Shown piece after piece: positions 22,221 to 31,029 of a DNA stretch of 64,000 nt (position 1 is its first letter; each line of letters begins with the position of its first letter). The notes under the pieces were generated by a model. The model was not told where the DNA came from, ran no database searches, and saw only the letters and a list, made by a program, of their open reading frames with translations. Source of the DNA: an uncultured Eubacteriales bacterium. Its GTDB lineage: Bacteria > Bacillota > Clostridia > Oscillospirales > CAG-272. The translations under genes and the position numbers were made by a program. The stretch covers positions 11,582 through 75,581 of the forward strand of contig CAKSNQ010000004.1 in the NCBI GenBank assembly GCA_934476315.1. Direction: 5' to 3'.

Positions 22221-23180
22221 TCACGCCAGAAGCGGGAGCAACAGGCAAAGGAGAGGAAGCGTGACGAGGCAGGAAATCGTGGAGAGCAGCACGATATTCG
22301 CCGCCGTTTTCTGCCCCTGCCCCAACATTTCCGCGAAGGAAAGCACCACGTTGGCGATTGGGCAACAGCAGAGAATGAGCATGACCTGCTTGAGGTACGG
22401 CTCGACCGGCAAAAAGAACACCGCGGCAAAGGCGATGAGCGGGAACGCGATATTTTTGATGATAACCATCAAGTACTGCATCCGGTCGCAGAACAGGTCG
22501 CGCACCCGGACCGTGCCGAGGCGCATGCCGAGCAGGAGCATGCAGAGCGGCGAGGAAAAGTTTCCGACCAGCTCCACCATGCTCCCCACCGACTCCGGGA
22601 GGAGGATATTGAGAAAAAAAAGCGGAAGCGCGACCGCGGCGGAAAAGGTATTCGGATTCAGAAACACCTTTTTCAGACTGATATGTTTGCGATCCCGCGT
22701 GATGATTGCGGAGCCGACGGTCCAACAAAGCGCATTCATGACCAGCGCCGCGATGGCGGAGTACATCGCCGCCTCCGGGTGCTCCGGCATGATGGCGCGA
22801 AGCATCGGGACGCCGAAGAACCCGCAGTTTCCGAAACAGGAAGCAATGACAAAAATGCGGTAGCAGACCTCCTCCTGTCGCCGCCGGAAGATCAGATAAA
22901 ACAGGCACATGACCGCGACCTGAAGAACGAGCGTCATCAAGAGGAAAATTCCTCCGCGGATCGCCATTTCCCGCACGCTGGAAACGCCGTCGTGAACCAG
23001 CTGTGTCGCCGCCTGGAAAGAGAGGACGGTCAGGCAGGGCTGGCACACATAAAGAAGCGTGGTGGCGAAGGCGGGAATGTGATTCTCCTTGATTTTCCCC
23101 ACGCGCACGAGAAAATATCCCGGGCAGGCGTAGACAAGCATCATCACGACCGCGAAAAATGTAACCTGGAAATTTTGCAT
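22221..23180 (-). CDS. AEC-family (auxin efflux carrier type) membrane transporter
   Basis: 319 aa, about ten hydrophobic segments arranged as two five-helix halves. The start at 23180 (MQNFQVTFFAVVMMLVYACPG) removes an upstream stretch that is translated from a minisatellite. Family traits include GYFLVRVGKIKE in the first half, FGNCGFFGVPML in the middle and a C-terminal helix ending in LLLPLLA. AEC proteins export or exchange organic acids such as malate or malonate; the substrate is unknown here. It stands alone between a minisatellite spacer and its terminator. Confidence 0.85.
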   Translation of the reverse strand: MQNFQVTFFAVVMMLVYACPGYFLVRVGKIKENHIPAFATTLLYVCQPCLTVLSFQAATQLVHDGVSSVREMAIRGGIFLLMTLVLQVAVMCLFYLIFRRRQEEVCYRIFVIASCFGNCGFFGVPMLRAIMPEHPEAAMYSAIAALVMNALCWTVGSAIITRDRKHISLKKVFLNPNTFSAAVALPLFFLNILLPESVGSMVELVGNFSSPLCMLLLGMRLGTVRVRDLFCDRMQYLMVIIKNIAFPLIAFAAVFFLPVEPYLKQVMLILCCCPIANVVLSFAEMLGQGQKTAANIVLLSTISCLVTLPLLCLLLPLLA

Positions 23181-23223
23181 GAGGGTAAAGCACTCCTTGG
23201 CATAGAACAGTATGAAAGGACGG

Positions 23224-23285
23224 GGCGTCGAATGTCGCACGTCGAACGTCGGGCGTCGAACGTCGGGCGTCGAGCGTCGGGCGCC
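23224..23285. repeat. 14-bp minisatellite, four units
   Basis: Four and a half tandem copies of GGCGTCGAACGTCG with single-base variants, in the spacer between the AEC transporter and the Gfo/Idh gene. Each unit contains the short inverted pair CGAACG/CGTTCG-like core. No spacer structure, so not a CRISPR array. Confidence 0.8.
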
Positions 23286-23358
23286 AGATGTCAATCACCG
23301 GACATGGAACATTCGCATCCGCATCGAGCATCAGAAAACCGGTCTTCGGCAACGGACG

Positions 23359-24396
23359 TCAGGCGTGCACGCCGTTTGCGGCACGGAAGATGGCGTCCAC
23401 CAGCTTTTGGGTCAGAAGCGCCTGCTCCATCATATGGCGGGCGCGACTGCCGTCGGGGTCGTTGTAAAAATCGGCGATCTGCACGGCGTGCGACGAGCCG
23501 TAGCACGCCTTGGCGCCGCAGAAGCAGGGTCCCTCGTCGTCGGACGCGGTAATGATGCGCCCGTCGTCATAGTGAATCCGGCAGTGACCGGCGCGGCTTT
23601 CCACCCGCGCATGCTCGCACTTGATCGTCACGCGGATGTCCTCATCCTCCATATTGTTGATGGAAAAATAAAACAGTCCCACAGCGCCGTTTTCAAAGCG
23701 GATTACGCCCTCCGCCGTGTCCTCGACCTCAACGCGCGTGTCGCCGTGGTGAGAAACGGTTGCTTTGACCTGCGTCACGGGCGCGCCGGCAAACGAGCGC
23801 ACAAGGTCGAGCGTATGGATTGCCTGATTGATGATGACGCCGCCGCCCGCCGTACGGTAGGAAGCGCGCCAGTCGCCCGATTCATAATATTTCTGATCGC
23901 GGTGCCAGCAAACCTCGCCGCGCACCGAGATCACCTTGCCCATATCCCCGCGCGCGAGCGCGTCGAAAATGGCAACGTTCTCGGCGTTATAGCGATTCTG
24001 GAAAATCACACCGAGCCGCCGACCGGTCTGCTCGCTGACCTCCTTCATGCGAAGCGCCGCCTCGTAGGAGGCGTCCATGGGCTTTTCGGAGAGCACGTCC
24101 GCACCCGCGCGCATCGCGTCGATCGCGACGATGCTGTGCAGATAGTGCGGCAGGCAGAGATGCACCGCATCCGGCTTGACTTCCTCCAGCATGCGATGAT
24201 AATCGGTATAGTACACGCAGTTTCCCATCGCCGCGCGGTTGCGGGCGCGCTCCTCCACAAGGTCGCACACGGCGCACAGCTCGGTGTTCTCATTCTCCGT
24301 CAGCGCCTTGATATGGTTGGGGCTGATGACCCCGCACCCGATGACGCAAACGCGGTATTTCTTCCCTGCCTCTGTTTTTGTCATGTTTTCCGTCAT
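23359..24396 (-). CDS. Gfo/Idh/MocA-family NAD(P)-dependent oxidoreductase
   Basis: 345 aa. An N-terminal Rossmann fold with the dinucleotide motif CVIGCGVISPNHIKAL is followed by the EKPMD signature (ADVLSEKPMDAS) and the C-terminal alpha/beta domain with the usual His in AGGGVIINQAIHTLDL. Acts on a sugar, inositol or related polyol; the substrate is not evident. A Cys-rich loop (EGPCFCGAKACYG) near the C-terminus is unusual for the family. Transcribed alone from its own TATAAT promoter; the leader contains a strong hairpin. Confidence 0.9.
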   Translation of the reverse strand: MTENMTKTEAGKKYRVCVIGCGVISPNHIKALTENENTELCAVCDLVEERARNRAAMGNCVYYTDYHRMLEEVKPDAVHLCLPHYLHSIVAIDAMRAGADVLSEKPMDASYEAALRMKEVSEQTGRRLGVIFQNRYNAENVAIFDALARGDMGKVISVRGEVCWHRDQKYYESGDWRASYRTAGGGVIINQAIHTLDLVRSFAGAPVTQVKATVSHHGDTRVEVEDTAEGVIRFENGAVGLFYFSINNMEDEDIRVTIKCEHARVESRAGHCRIHYDDGRIITASDDEGPCFCGAKACYGSSHAVQIADFYNDPDGSRARHMMEQALLTQKLVDAIFRAANGVHA

Positions 24397-24446
24397 AAGA
24401 ATGACCTCTTTCCTGCGGGACTCGTCCGGTTGTGCGGAGCGGAACC

Positions 24447-24478
24447 AACGCCCTCCGCAAAACGCGGCGGAGGGCGTT
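24447..24478 (-). promoter_or_regulatory. Stable hairpin in the Gfo/Idh leader
   Basis: An 11-bp perfect stem (AACGCCCTCCG with CGGAGGGCGTT) with a 10-nt loop lies between the promoter and the ribosome site. It lacks a T-run in either direction, so it is more likely a regulatory or mRNA-stabilising structure than a terminator. Confidence 0.5.
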
Positions 24479-24542
24479 CACGTCCCACTGTCTCCCGCCA
24501 TTTTTGCTGATTTTCCGCCGGGGTCGGCAATATGTCGCGGAC

Positions 24543-24571
24543 ATTATAGCACATTGCAAAGCAAAATACAA
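24543..24571 (-). promoter_or_regulatory. Promoter of the Gfo/Idh gene
   Basis: TTGTAT (24571-24566), 17 bp, TATAAT (24548-24543) on the minus strand. It is divergent from the trxB promoter 60 bp away. Confidence 0.7.
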
Positions 24572-24609
24572 GACTATCCGTTAAATTTTGCGCGCGTGGG
24601 CAAAATATG

Positions 24610-24639
24610 TTGACAGGAACAAAATCCATATGCTACAAT
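24610..24639 (+). promoter_or_regulatory. Promoter of trxB
   Basis: Consensus TTGACA (24610-24615), 18 bp, TACAAT (24634-24639). Confidence 0.8.
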
Positions 24640-24677
24640 AAGGCAAAGACGCGGGGTGACCCGCAAAGGAGGACACG

Positions 24678-25604
24678 ATGGCACTTACCGATCTGATTAT
24701 CGTCGGTGCAGGTCCGGCGGGCTTGACCGCCGCCCTGTACGCACGGCGTGCGCAAAAAAGCGTACTGCTCTTTGAAAAAGCCGTTCCGGGCGGGCAGATG
24801 GTCAACACCCCGGAGGTGGAGAATTACCCGGCGTGCGGGAGCATTGCCGGGTGGGAGCTGGCGTCAAGGCTCACGGAACAGGTGAGCGCGCTCGGAGTCA
24901 CACCACGCTCCGAGGAGGTTATCCGCATGGAAAAGGACAAGGACGGCTTCACGGTCTTCACCGAAACCGACGCCTACCCCTGCCGCGCGGTCATTCTCGC
25001 GGGCGGCGCACTCCGACGCAAGCTGGGAATTCCGGGGGAGGAAGCATTCGCCGGGCGGGGCGTTTCCTATTGCGCGACCTGCGACGGCGCGTTCTTCCGC
25101 GGTCGTCCCGTCGCGGTCGTCGGCGGGGGCAACACGGCGCTGGAGGATGCGCTGTACCTCGCGGATCTGTGTCCGGACGTTCACCTGATTCATCGGCGCG
25201 ACAACTTCCGTGCGCAAGCCATTCTGGTCGATCGCGTCCGCGCGCGGAGCAACATCCACACGCACATGGGGGTCGTTCCGGTCAGCATAGAGGGCGGGCA
25301 GAAAGTGAATCGCCTCGTTTTAGAAGACGCCAACGGCTTGCCGCGTGAGGCACTGTCGGTTGACGCCGTGTTTGTCGCCGTCGGGCTGTCCCCCGATAAC
25401 GCGCGCTTTTCCCCTCCCGTCGCGCTGGACCCACAGGGCTATATCATCGCGAGTGAGGATTGCCACACGAGCACGCCGGGGATTTTCGCCGCAGGCGACA
25501 CGCGCACCAAGGCACTCCGCCAAATTGTGACTGCCGCCGCCGACGGCGCCGTTGCCGCGACTGCCGCCATCGCGTTTCTTGACGGCGGCGGGTGCAGAGC
25601 CTGA
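24678..25604 (+). CDS. trxB: Thioredoxin-disulfide reductase
   Basis: 308 aa. NADPH-dependent flavoenzyme that keeps thioredoxin reduced. FAD motif IIVGAGPAGLTAALYA at the N-terminus, redox-active CATCDGAFF in the NADPH domain, NADPH motif VVGGGNTALEDAL, and the closing GIFAAGDTRTKALRQIV. The start follows AAAGGAGGACACG. It is monocistronic with a clear promoter and terminator. The thioredoxin at 57947-58258 is a plausible partner. Confidence 0.94.
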   Translation: MALTDLIIVGAGPAGLTAALYARRAQKSVLLFEKAVPGGQMVNTPEVENYPACGSIAGWELASRLTEQVSALGVTPRSEEVIRMEKDKDGFTVFTETDAYPCRAVILAGGALRRKLGIPGEEAFAGRGVSYCATCDGAFFRGRPVAVVGGGNTALEDALYLADLCPDVHLIHRRDNFRAQAILVDRVRARSNIHTHMGVVPVSIEGGQKVNRLVLEDANGLPREALSVDAVFVAVGLSPDNARFSPPVALDPQGYIIASEDCHTSTPGIFAAGDTRTKALRQIVTAAADGAVAATAAIAFLDGGGCRA

Positions 25605-25621
25605 CAGTCAAATGCAAAATC

Positions 25622-25665
25622 AAAGCCGCCCTCCGGAACCCAACGGTCGGCGCGACGGCTTTTTT
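25622..25665 (+). terminator. Terminator of trxB
   Basis: AAAGCCG pairs with CGGCTTT around a 28-nt loop, followed by a T-run (TTTTTTG). It lies in the 88-bp gap between two convergent genes. Confidence 0.6.
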
Positions 25666-25692
25666 GTATGATTATCCTGCGTGGGGCGTTTG

Positions 25693-26658
25693 TCACGAAC
25701 CCTCCCACGGGTGCGGCGCCCGCGCGTCGTAGAGAGACATTTCCTGCGGGATCAGCGGGCAGAAGCGGACGCGAATGTGACCACGGTGACGGCAGACCTC
25801 AAAGAACATTCCTGTCTCCCGCGCAATGCGGTCGCACTCCTGCCACACTTTCGGCAATGGCGTACGGTTGCCGACCTCAATATCCATGGCAGGAAGCAAC
25901 AGTTCCCGGTCCCACACCGGCGTGATCTGCTCGCGCCTGCGGGAGCGAAGCAACTCCAGCGCGCCGCAACACAGACAGCACATCATCCACTCGGCGCTAC
26001 CGCACGGAAGCACGCCGGTGAACGGAACGGGATTGTGAAATTCCTCAAACCGATCGAGAATTTCCTCCTCCCCCAGCAAGGTCAGCAGTGCGAACATGGT
26101 TTTCATAATCCACCGGGACAGCACGTGACGATTCCGGACATCGAGCTTTGTTTCGTCGCTGACGATATAGCGCAGGCGACGCATAAGCTGTGACAGCCAG
26201 ACGACGGTATTCTCATCCTCCGCCCGAAGCTCGCCCGCGTCCTCCCCGCGCAAGCTGTCGCTCTGCACGACATGCCGGGGGAATGTATGCCGCAGTACCC
26301 GCAAAACGCTCTTTTCTCCGCCGAACAGCATCACGCCGACCATGGCGTCGGGCACGTCCGCTATGGGGAAAAGAAGCCCCAGCTTCTTTCCGTTCAGCAA
26401 CCGGATCGCGAGCGCGATGCCGGAGGACTTTTCGGAAAATCGACGCACCTGCTGCCACTCCTCCGCCGCAATTTTGAGCGCGTCCTTCGCCGGGAGGTCA
26501 GTCTTGACTCTCCTCGGAAATCCCCGGACGGACAGCAGGCGCTCTCCACGCAAAAGGAACAACGCATATGTCTCTCCGCACCGTGGATCATCGGTCAGAT
26601 CCGACAGCACGATTCCACTTTTCACATCATAAACTGCAGACTTCTTTGTCGGTTTCAT
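25693..26658 (-). CDS. Hypothetical protein, possible degenerate kinase-like ATPase
   Basis: 321 aa from the ATG at 26658 (MKPTKKSAVYDVKSG). I do not recognise a family. No signal peptide or clear transmembrane segments are seen. The central part is helical with many Leu/Arg (SQLMRRLRYIVSDETKLDVRNRHVLSRW), followed by a Cys cluster CCLCCGALELLRSRR and a C-terminal part (VWQECDRIARETGMFFEV, HIRVRFCPLIPQEM) with the rhythm of a GHKL ATPase but lacking the N and G boxes. Reading frame, GC content and codon use match neighbours, so I think it is real. Next to tRNA genes. Confidence 0.6.
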   Translation of the reverse strand: MKPTKKSAVYDVKSGIVLSDLTDDPRCGETYALFLLRGERLLSVRGFPRRVKTDLPAKDALKIAAEEWQQVRRFSEKSSGIALAIRLLNGKKLGLLFPIADVPDAMVGVMLFGGEKSVLRVLRHTFPRHVVQSDSLRGEDAGELRAEDENTVVWLSQLMRRLRYIVSDETKLDVRNRHVLSRWIMKTMFALLTLLGEEEILDRFEEFHNPVPFTGVLPCGSAEWMMCCLCCGALELLRSRRREQITPVWDRELLLPAMDIEVGNRTPLPKVWQECDRIARETGMFFEVCRHRGHIRVRFCPLIPQEMSLYDARAPHPWEGS

Positions 26659-27252
26659 AGAGACTCCCTGTAATGAAAAATATGCAATCCTCAAAAATGG
26701 AAAAAATCCTGTCAAAATTCGACAGGATTTTCAGTGAGACGAACACCCGACGCTCCGGATGAAGCCACCCCGGTCTCACACCTCCACGTTGACGATTGCG
26801 TGCAGAGGACACTCGCGAATAAGCACCGGCAGGCAAAGCACTGCTCTCGGCGGAGCACCGCCGGAAACCCCGACAGAACCGGTCGACCACATACCTTTGG
26901 GCATTTACCACGGAGAAAGGCAAGAAAGTCACACCCGAGCCGCATCGTTGCGGAATAAAAACCGGCACTCAGCCACACGCCCCGAAGATCGGTAAGAGCA
27001 ACCCGCCGACAGTGGAGCAACTCATCGCAAATACGAGCCACGCCATTGTGAGAGATGAAATTCAGCGTCACGCGCCGACCGGAACCGGAACGGCAACGTG
27101 CTGTTTTGGGAAATCCGGACCGGAGCCAAAGCGGTTCCGATCCGGATGTTGAGCGATGTGGCTCCGGACTTGCACCCGAACCTCGGCATCGCGGCGGGAA
27201 ACTCGGCACATCGCCACACGCCCCTGACATTCGGGATGGCGAGCTGCCTCTC
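26659..27252. other. 594-bp spacer without a gene
   Basis: Between the hypothetical protein and the tRNA cluster. It holds a terminator-like hairpin (26699-26733), a possible ferredoxin remnant near 26780-26860 and, from about 27170, a diverged copy of the sequence that also lies between the two tRNA-Ala genes. I see no intact coding sequence. Confidence 0.6.
26699..26733 (-). terminator. Terminator-like hairpin downstream of the tRNA cluster
   Basis: AAAATCCTGTC pairs with GACAGGATTTTTT on the minus strand, followed by a T-run. Confidence 0.75.
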
Positions 27253-27328
27253 TGGTGGACCTGGTGGGATTCGAACCCATGACCTCTGCGTTGCGAACGC
27301 AGCGCTCTCCCAACTGAGCTACAAGCCC
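27253..27328 (-). tRNA. tRNA-Ala (anticodon CGC)
   Basis: 76 nt including encoded CCA. Cloverleaf: acceptor GGGCTTG/CAGGTCC, D arm AGCTCAGTTGGGAGAGC, anticodon arm CTGCG-TTCGCAA-CGCAG, T arm with GGTTCGAATCC. The G3-U70 pair, the alanine identity element, is present. Confidence 0.95.
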
Positions 27329-27499
27329 AAACTCACAAAGCGGAATCGGCAGGACGCCCCGCACCCGTTCAATCAGACCCGGGTGCAGGCACTGCCTTCC
27401 GGTGGCACATCCGGACCGAAATCCGAACCTCGCCATCGGGGGATGAAATCCGGCACACGCTACACGCCCCCGACCATTGGGGGCGGCAACCTGCCGCTC

Positions 27500-27575
27500 T
27501 GGTGGAGCATAGGGGACTCGAACCCCTGACCCCGACACTGCCAGTGTCGTGCGCTCCCAACTGCGCTAATGCCCC
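27500..27575 (-). tRNA. tRNA-Ala (anticodon GGC)
   Basis: 76 nt including encoded CCA. Acceptor GGGGCAT/ATGCTCC with the G3-U70 pair, anticodon arm CGACA-CTGGCAG-TGTCG, T arm GGTTCGAGTCC. Confidence 0.95.
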
Positions 27576-27614
27576 ATACGAAAATAAACTACCCATGCAG
27601 GTAGCTTATTTCGG

Positions 27615-27706
27615 TGGCGGAGAAGGAGAGATTCGAACTCTCGAACCGCTTTTAACGGTTACACGATTTCCAGTCGTGCGCCCTCGACCAACTAGGCGAC
27701 TTCTCC
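27615..27706 (-). tRNA. tRNA-Ser (anticodon GGA)
   Basis: 92 nt including encoded CCA, with the long variable arm typical of serine tRNAs (AACCGTTAAAAGCGGTT). Anticodon arm CACGA-CTGGAAA-TCGTG; acceptor GGAGAAG/CTTCTCC with G73. Confidence 0.95.
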
Positions 27707-27738
27707 ATCCGATCTGCGCTACTCACGCCGACTTCCAT

Positions 27739-27767
27739 ATCATATCACAAGGGCGGAGTTTTGTCAA
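27739..27767 (-). promoter_or_regulatory. Promoter of the tRNA Ser-Ala-Ala cluster
   Basis: Perfect TTGACA (27767-27762), 17 bp, TATGAT (27744-27739) on the minus strand, 33 bp before tRNA-Ser. Confidence 0.85.
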
Positions 27768-27805
27768 GAGCTTTTCGTCATTTTTTTCCGTTCTTTTTGC
27801 GAAAG

Positions 27806-28010
27806 TAACGGGGCTGTTAAAAACCTCAATGCTTTTCACAGCCCATCAAACTGTCGGTCGGGCTTCCGGCATTTTGGCACGATCCTGGTCGTTTTTGCCC
27901 CCTATCTTTGACTTTTCGACTTTTTTGACGGCAAAACGGCGGCGTCCGGTCACCGAGACCAACGTCGTCGGGACTGTTGAAAAATTCATATGAATTTTTC
28001 AACAGTCCCG
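27806..28010 (-). repeat. Interspersed hairpin-ended repeat, copy B
   Basis: Inverted relative to copies A, C and D. One end is a perfect 42-bp palindrome (27969-28010) with core AATTCATATGAATT; the other end is GGGCTGTTAAAAACCTCAA...TTTTCACAGCCC. Between them are the shared blocks CCGCCGTTTTGCCG, ACGACCAGGATCG and CCCGACCGACA. It lies just past the stop codon of the GH38 gene. Confidence 0.8.
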
Positions 28011-28043
28011 GGATTACCATGAAGATGCCGACAGGATCGGCTC

Positions 28044-30854
28044 TCAGAACCTGAGCAACAACGTTTTCACCGTGAACGGCTCCACGTGCACCGTCAGCGT
28101 GTTACCTTCAAACGGAAGCGCGCCGAGGGTGTGCTCGTTGATGTCCGTTTCCGCTGCCGCCGCCAAGGGCTTCGCGAAGGTCAGGATGCAATCGGTCGCC
28201 TCGCCCTCCGTACCGAACAGACGAATGATCACACCGTCGGTGTCCTCCGCAGTTTTCACGCAGGTGATGTTCACGTCGCCCTCGACGCGGATGAATTGTC
28301 CGTTCAGCGGCAAGGTTCCCTTTCCGCCGCGGGTAGCACAGGCGGCAATGGGATGGACAAACGCCGCCGCCAGGCGGTAGAGCGACTTGTTGGCGGTTCC
28401 CTCCGCCACGCCGACGCCGAGGCGGATGGTGTGCTTGCCGTACTCGGGGTACGGATCGGGGTCGTACGACGCGCGAATCAGATCGACCGAAATTTCGTTG
28501 TTCACGCCGCGGAAGCCGTACTTGCTGTCCGTCACGACCATGACCGTTCTGTCACTCTCGCCCTGAGCGGGGATCGCCGCGGCAAACGAGTTGGCGGGCA
28601 CGTCATGCGCGATCGGCGCGCGGTCGATCGTACCGAACGGCACGTCGTAGCGATAATTGGCGACACCGTAGCCGACCGGGAAGCTGAAGTTCAGCTGCGG
28701 GATACCCGCAGGACTTCCGACCTCGTGGAAATCCACGCGCAGGTCAAACTCCAGCATGGAAGAATTCTCGTCCAGCCGGATGCCGACCGTCAGGTGCGAG
28801 CGCTGACCGAACGGCAGGTCATATTTGATCCACTGGCGCACGCCGCCCAGACTGGTCTCGGCGAGGTTCAGGTGGACGTTGACCGTTTCGTTGAGGTTCT
28901 GCACCGTCATGTATTCGCCCACGCGCCACGAGGTCATGTGGTGAATGGTGTTCTCGGTAATCAGGCGGAAGTTTGCACTCGGCAGGGCAACAACGTCCGT
29001 GCCGGTCGCCTTATCGACCAGCGAGATGAGCTGCATGGTGGCGTGATCGAACACCGCACGCAACCGGCTGTTCTCCATCACGAGGTCGTCGTCCGTGAAG
29101 CGATCGGTACGCTCGTACACCAGCGGTGTGATGTTATTTCCTTCGATTCCCCGCACGTCCAGCGTGTAGGTGGCGTATCCCATGGCGGGAACGCGGATTC
29201 TGACCGCCAGCTGCTTTAAGTGATGTCCCCAATAGTGCGCACCGTTCATAATGAGCTTGAACGGCGTCAGGTTGCCGTCGGCGGCGGCGATCTGCGCGCG
29301 TGCCACGTCGTAATTCCAGTCCCAGACGGTCAGGTCGCTCACGCCGTCAAAGTCGTAGCAGGTCGGGTTGAAGAAGTGGAAAACGCGCTTCTTACCCACG
29401 CCCCGCTCCGCGCGCGGCAGGCAGTAGTGGCTGTCCTGGTTGGTCATGTAGCCGATACCGGCGCCCGCCGAAATGGAGTCGCCGTCCAGTCCGAGTCCGG
29501 AGATGGAGGAGGTGTCGATCACCTCCGCGAGGTGCCGCATGGCGTTGTTGGCATTGGTGTCGATTGCCGCCATGGAGCGCTGGAACTGTCCCATAGCGTA
29601 CTCGCGGGTGTCGATGACGCCGGAGCCGGGCAGAATGTCGTGGAAGTGGTTGAACAAAAGTCCCCGCCACGCCTTCTCAAAGCTCTGGTTATAGCGAGGT
29701 CCGCCCGCCAGCACATGGGCGGCGGTGCCGAGAAATTCGGACTCGTACATGCGGTCCTCGCCGATGCGGTTTGCCATCTTGATGCGGGACTGCGAGGTAT
29801 AGCACCCGGTAAAGACGAAGTTTTTCTCGCCTTCCTGCACGGGAAGCGTATCGCGGACCTTTTCCAGTTCGGCAAAGAAGCGGGCGTAGGTGCTGAACAT
29901 GATCGTCGGCATGATGGGCCAGGAGTTCAGCGTAATCAGGCGGTCAACGTCGCGACGCGTCGGTCCGCCGCCGTGGTCGCCCACACCGTACACCGACAGG
30001 TAGTCGCGCATTCCCATCTTTTCGCAAAGCTGGGGAACGTCGTCGAACATCGACGGGTCAATCGTATAGTTGTACCACTTCGGCTCCCGCCACACGAGCA
30101 CCTCGGCGCCCGATCTGGCGCGCCAACGGTAGGCGTTGTCCGCCTCCCCGTTTCCGCGGCAGTGGTAGTAATATTTGACGCCGCCCCGCTGACAGATCTC
30201 GGGAACGGTGATGTTATGTCCGAAGGTATCCGGCTCAAAGTCCAGATTCAGCGACTCGGCGGGGATGTCAAGGAGGCGGGAGAGGTAACGCCGGGTATAG
30301 AGCAGATGGCGTGCCATGGACTCGCCGTTTGGCATGTTCTTATCCAGCTCCACCCACGTGGACGCCGAAACCTCCCAGCGCCCCTCGTGGATGCGCTGAC
30401 GGATCTCGTCCAGCATTTCGGGAGAAAATTCTTCAACAATCTCATAGGTGGACGCCTGCGACTGTGCGAACGTCAGCGTCGGGTATTCCTTCATCAGGTC
30501 GAGCACCGTGCGGAACGTATCCACCGTCACGGAGGCGGTCTCCTGGAAGCCCCACTGCCAGTTCATGTCGATGTGCGCGTGAGAAACGCAATGAACGCGG
30601 TAGCTTTTCGCGTCCGCGGCAAGCGGCTGGAGCATTTCCTCCGCGGTCTGCGCGGTTGCCTTGGTGATGACACCACCGTCCTGCGTCATGGCGTCGAGCA
30701 CATAGTCTGCCGTCTTTTCGATGAGCGCATCATACTGATGACCCTGCGCGGTGGAAACGCCTGCGGCATAGCCCAGCTCGGACGCAATCCGAACCGCCCA
30801 CGCCGACTGATTTGCCCGTCCCTTCAGGCTTGCGAGCTTGTCGTAGAGTGTCAT
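28044..30854 (-). CDS. Alpha-mannosidase, glycoside hydrolase family 38
   Basis: 936 aa, cytoplasmic (no signal peptide). Removes alpha-mannose from glycans or oligosaccharides. The N-terminal catalytic domain has the zinc ligands in SHAHIDMNWQWGFQ and the nucleophile Asp region in LNLDFEPDTFGHN; NHFHDILPGSG carries the later His ligand. The C-terminal half is the GH38 beta-sandwich region (VFDHATMQLISLVDKATG). Start at 30854 (MTLYDKLASLKG) follows ATAAGGAGAAAAAT. It stands alone with its own promoter and a 14-bp palindrome next to it, which suggests control by a sugar-responsive repressor. Confidence 0.92.
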   Translation of the reverse strand: MTLYDKLASLKGRANQSAWAVRIASELGYAAGVSTAQGHQYDALIEKTADYVLDAMTQDGGVITKATAQTAEEMLQPLAADAKSYRVHCVSHAHIDMNWQWGFQETASVTVDTFRTVLDLMKEYPTLTFAQSQASTYEIVEEFSPEMLDEIRQRIHEGRWEVSASTWVELDKNMPNGESMARHLLYTRRYLSRLLDIPAESLNLDFEPDTFGHNITVPEICQRGGVKYYYHCRGNGEADNAYRWRARSGAEVLVWREPKWYNYTIDPSMFDDVPQLCEKMGMRDYLSVYGVGDHGGGPTRRDVDRLITLNSWPIMPTIMFSTYARFFAELEKVRDTLPVQEGEKNFVFTGCYTSQSRIKMANRIGEDRMYESEFLGTAAHVLAGGPRYNQSFEKAWRGLLFNHFHDILPGSGVIDTREYAMGQFQRSMAAIDTNANNAMRHLAEVIDTSSISGLGLDGDSISAGAGIGYMTNQDSHYCLPRAERGVGKKRVFHFFNPTCYDFDGVSDLTVWDWNYDVARAQIAAADGNLTPFKLIMNGAHYWGHHLKQLAVRIRVPAMGYATYTLDVRGIEGNNITPLVYERTDRFTDDDLVMENSRLRAVFDHATMQLISLVDKATGTDVVALPSANFRLITENTIHHMTSWRVGEYMTVQNLNETVNVHLNLAETSLGGVRQWIKYDLPFGQRSHLTVGIRLDENSSMLEFDLRVDFHEVGSPAGIPQLNFSFPVGYGVANYRYDVPFGTIDRAPIAHDVPANSFAAAIPAQGESDRTVMVVTDSKYGFRGVNNEISVDLIRASYDPDPYPEYGKHTIRLGVGVAEGTANKSLYRLAAAFVHPIAACATRGGKGTLPLNGQFIRVEGDVNITCVKTAEDTDGVIIRLFGTEGEATDCILTFAKPLAAAAETDINEHTLGALPFEGNTLTVHVEPFTVKTLLLRF

Positions 30855-30900
30855 ATTTTTCTCCTTATCCCTCCCGCCGCAACAGCGTGCGGGTCCTTGC

Positions 30901-30914
30901 CGAACCATGGTTCG
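30901..30914. promoter_or_regulatory. 14-bp palindromic operator candidate upstream of GH38
   Basis: CGAACCATGGTTCG is a perfect inverted repeat starting 11 bp downstream of the -10 box. The position suits a repressor that blocks transcription start. Confidence 0.55.
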
Positions 30915-30924
30915 TGCTGGGGTC

Positions 30925-30953
30925 ATTATAGCAAACCCGCACAAAAAAAGCAA
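30925..30953 (-). promoter_or_regulatory. Promoter of the GH38 gene
   Basis: TTGCTT (30953-30948), 17 bp, TATAAT (30930-30925) on the minus strand. Confidence 0.75.
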
Positions 30954-31029
30954 GCACTTTTTCGATTTTTCTTTATGAATTTTCAGTAAAGTCCTGAAAG
31001 CACCGCCCCGCCTCCGGGCAAAGAAAAAA

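Noticed and set aside
23224..23285. CRISPR array
   Set aside because: Units are 14 bp, directly adjacent, with no spacers and no cas genes.
26780..26960. Possible ferredoxin remnant on the minus strand (QCFACRC, then, in another frame, LIRECPLHAIVNVEV)
   Set aside because: Would need a frameshift, and no start or N-terminal cluster can be found. Too short to call a pseudogene.
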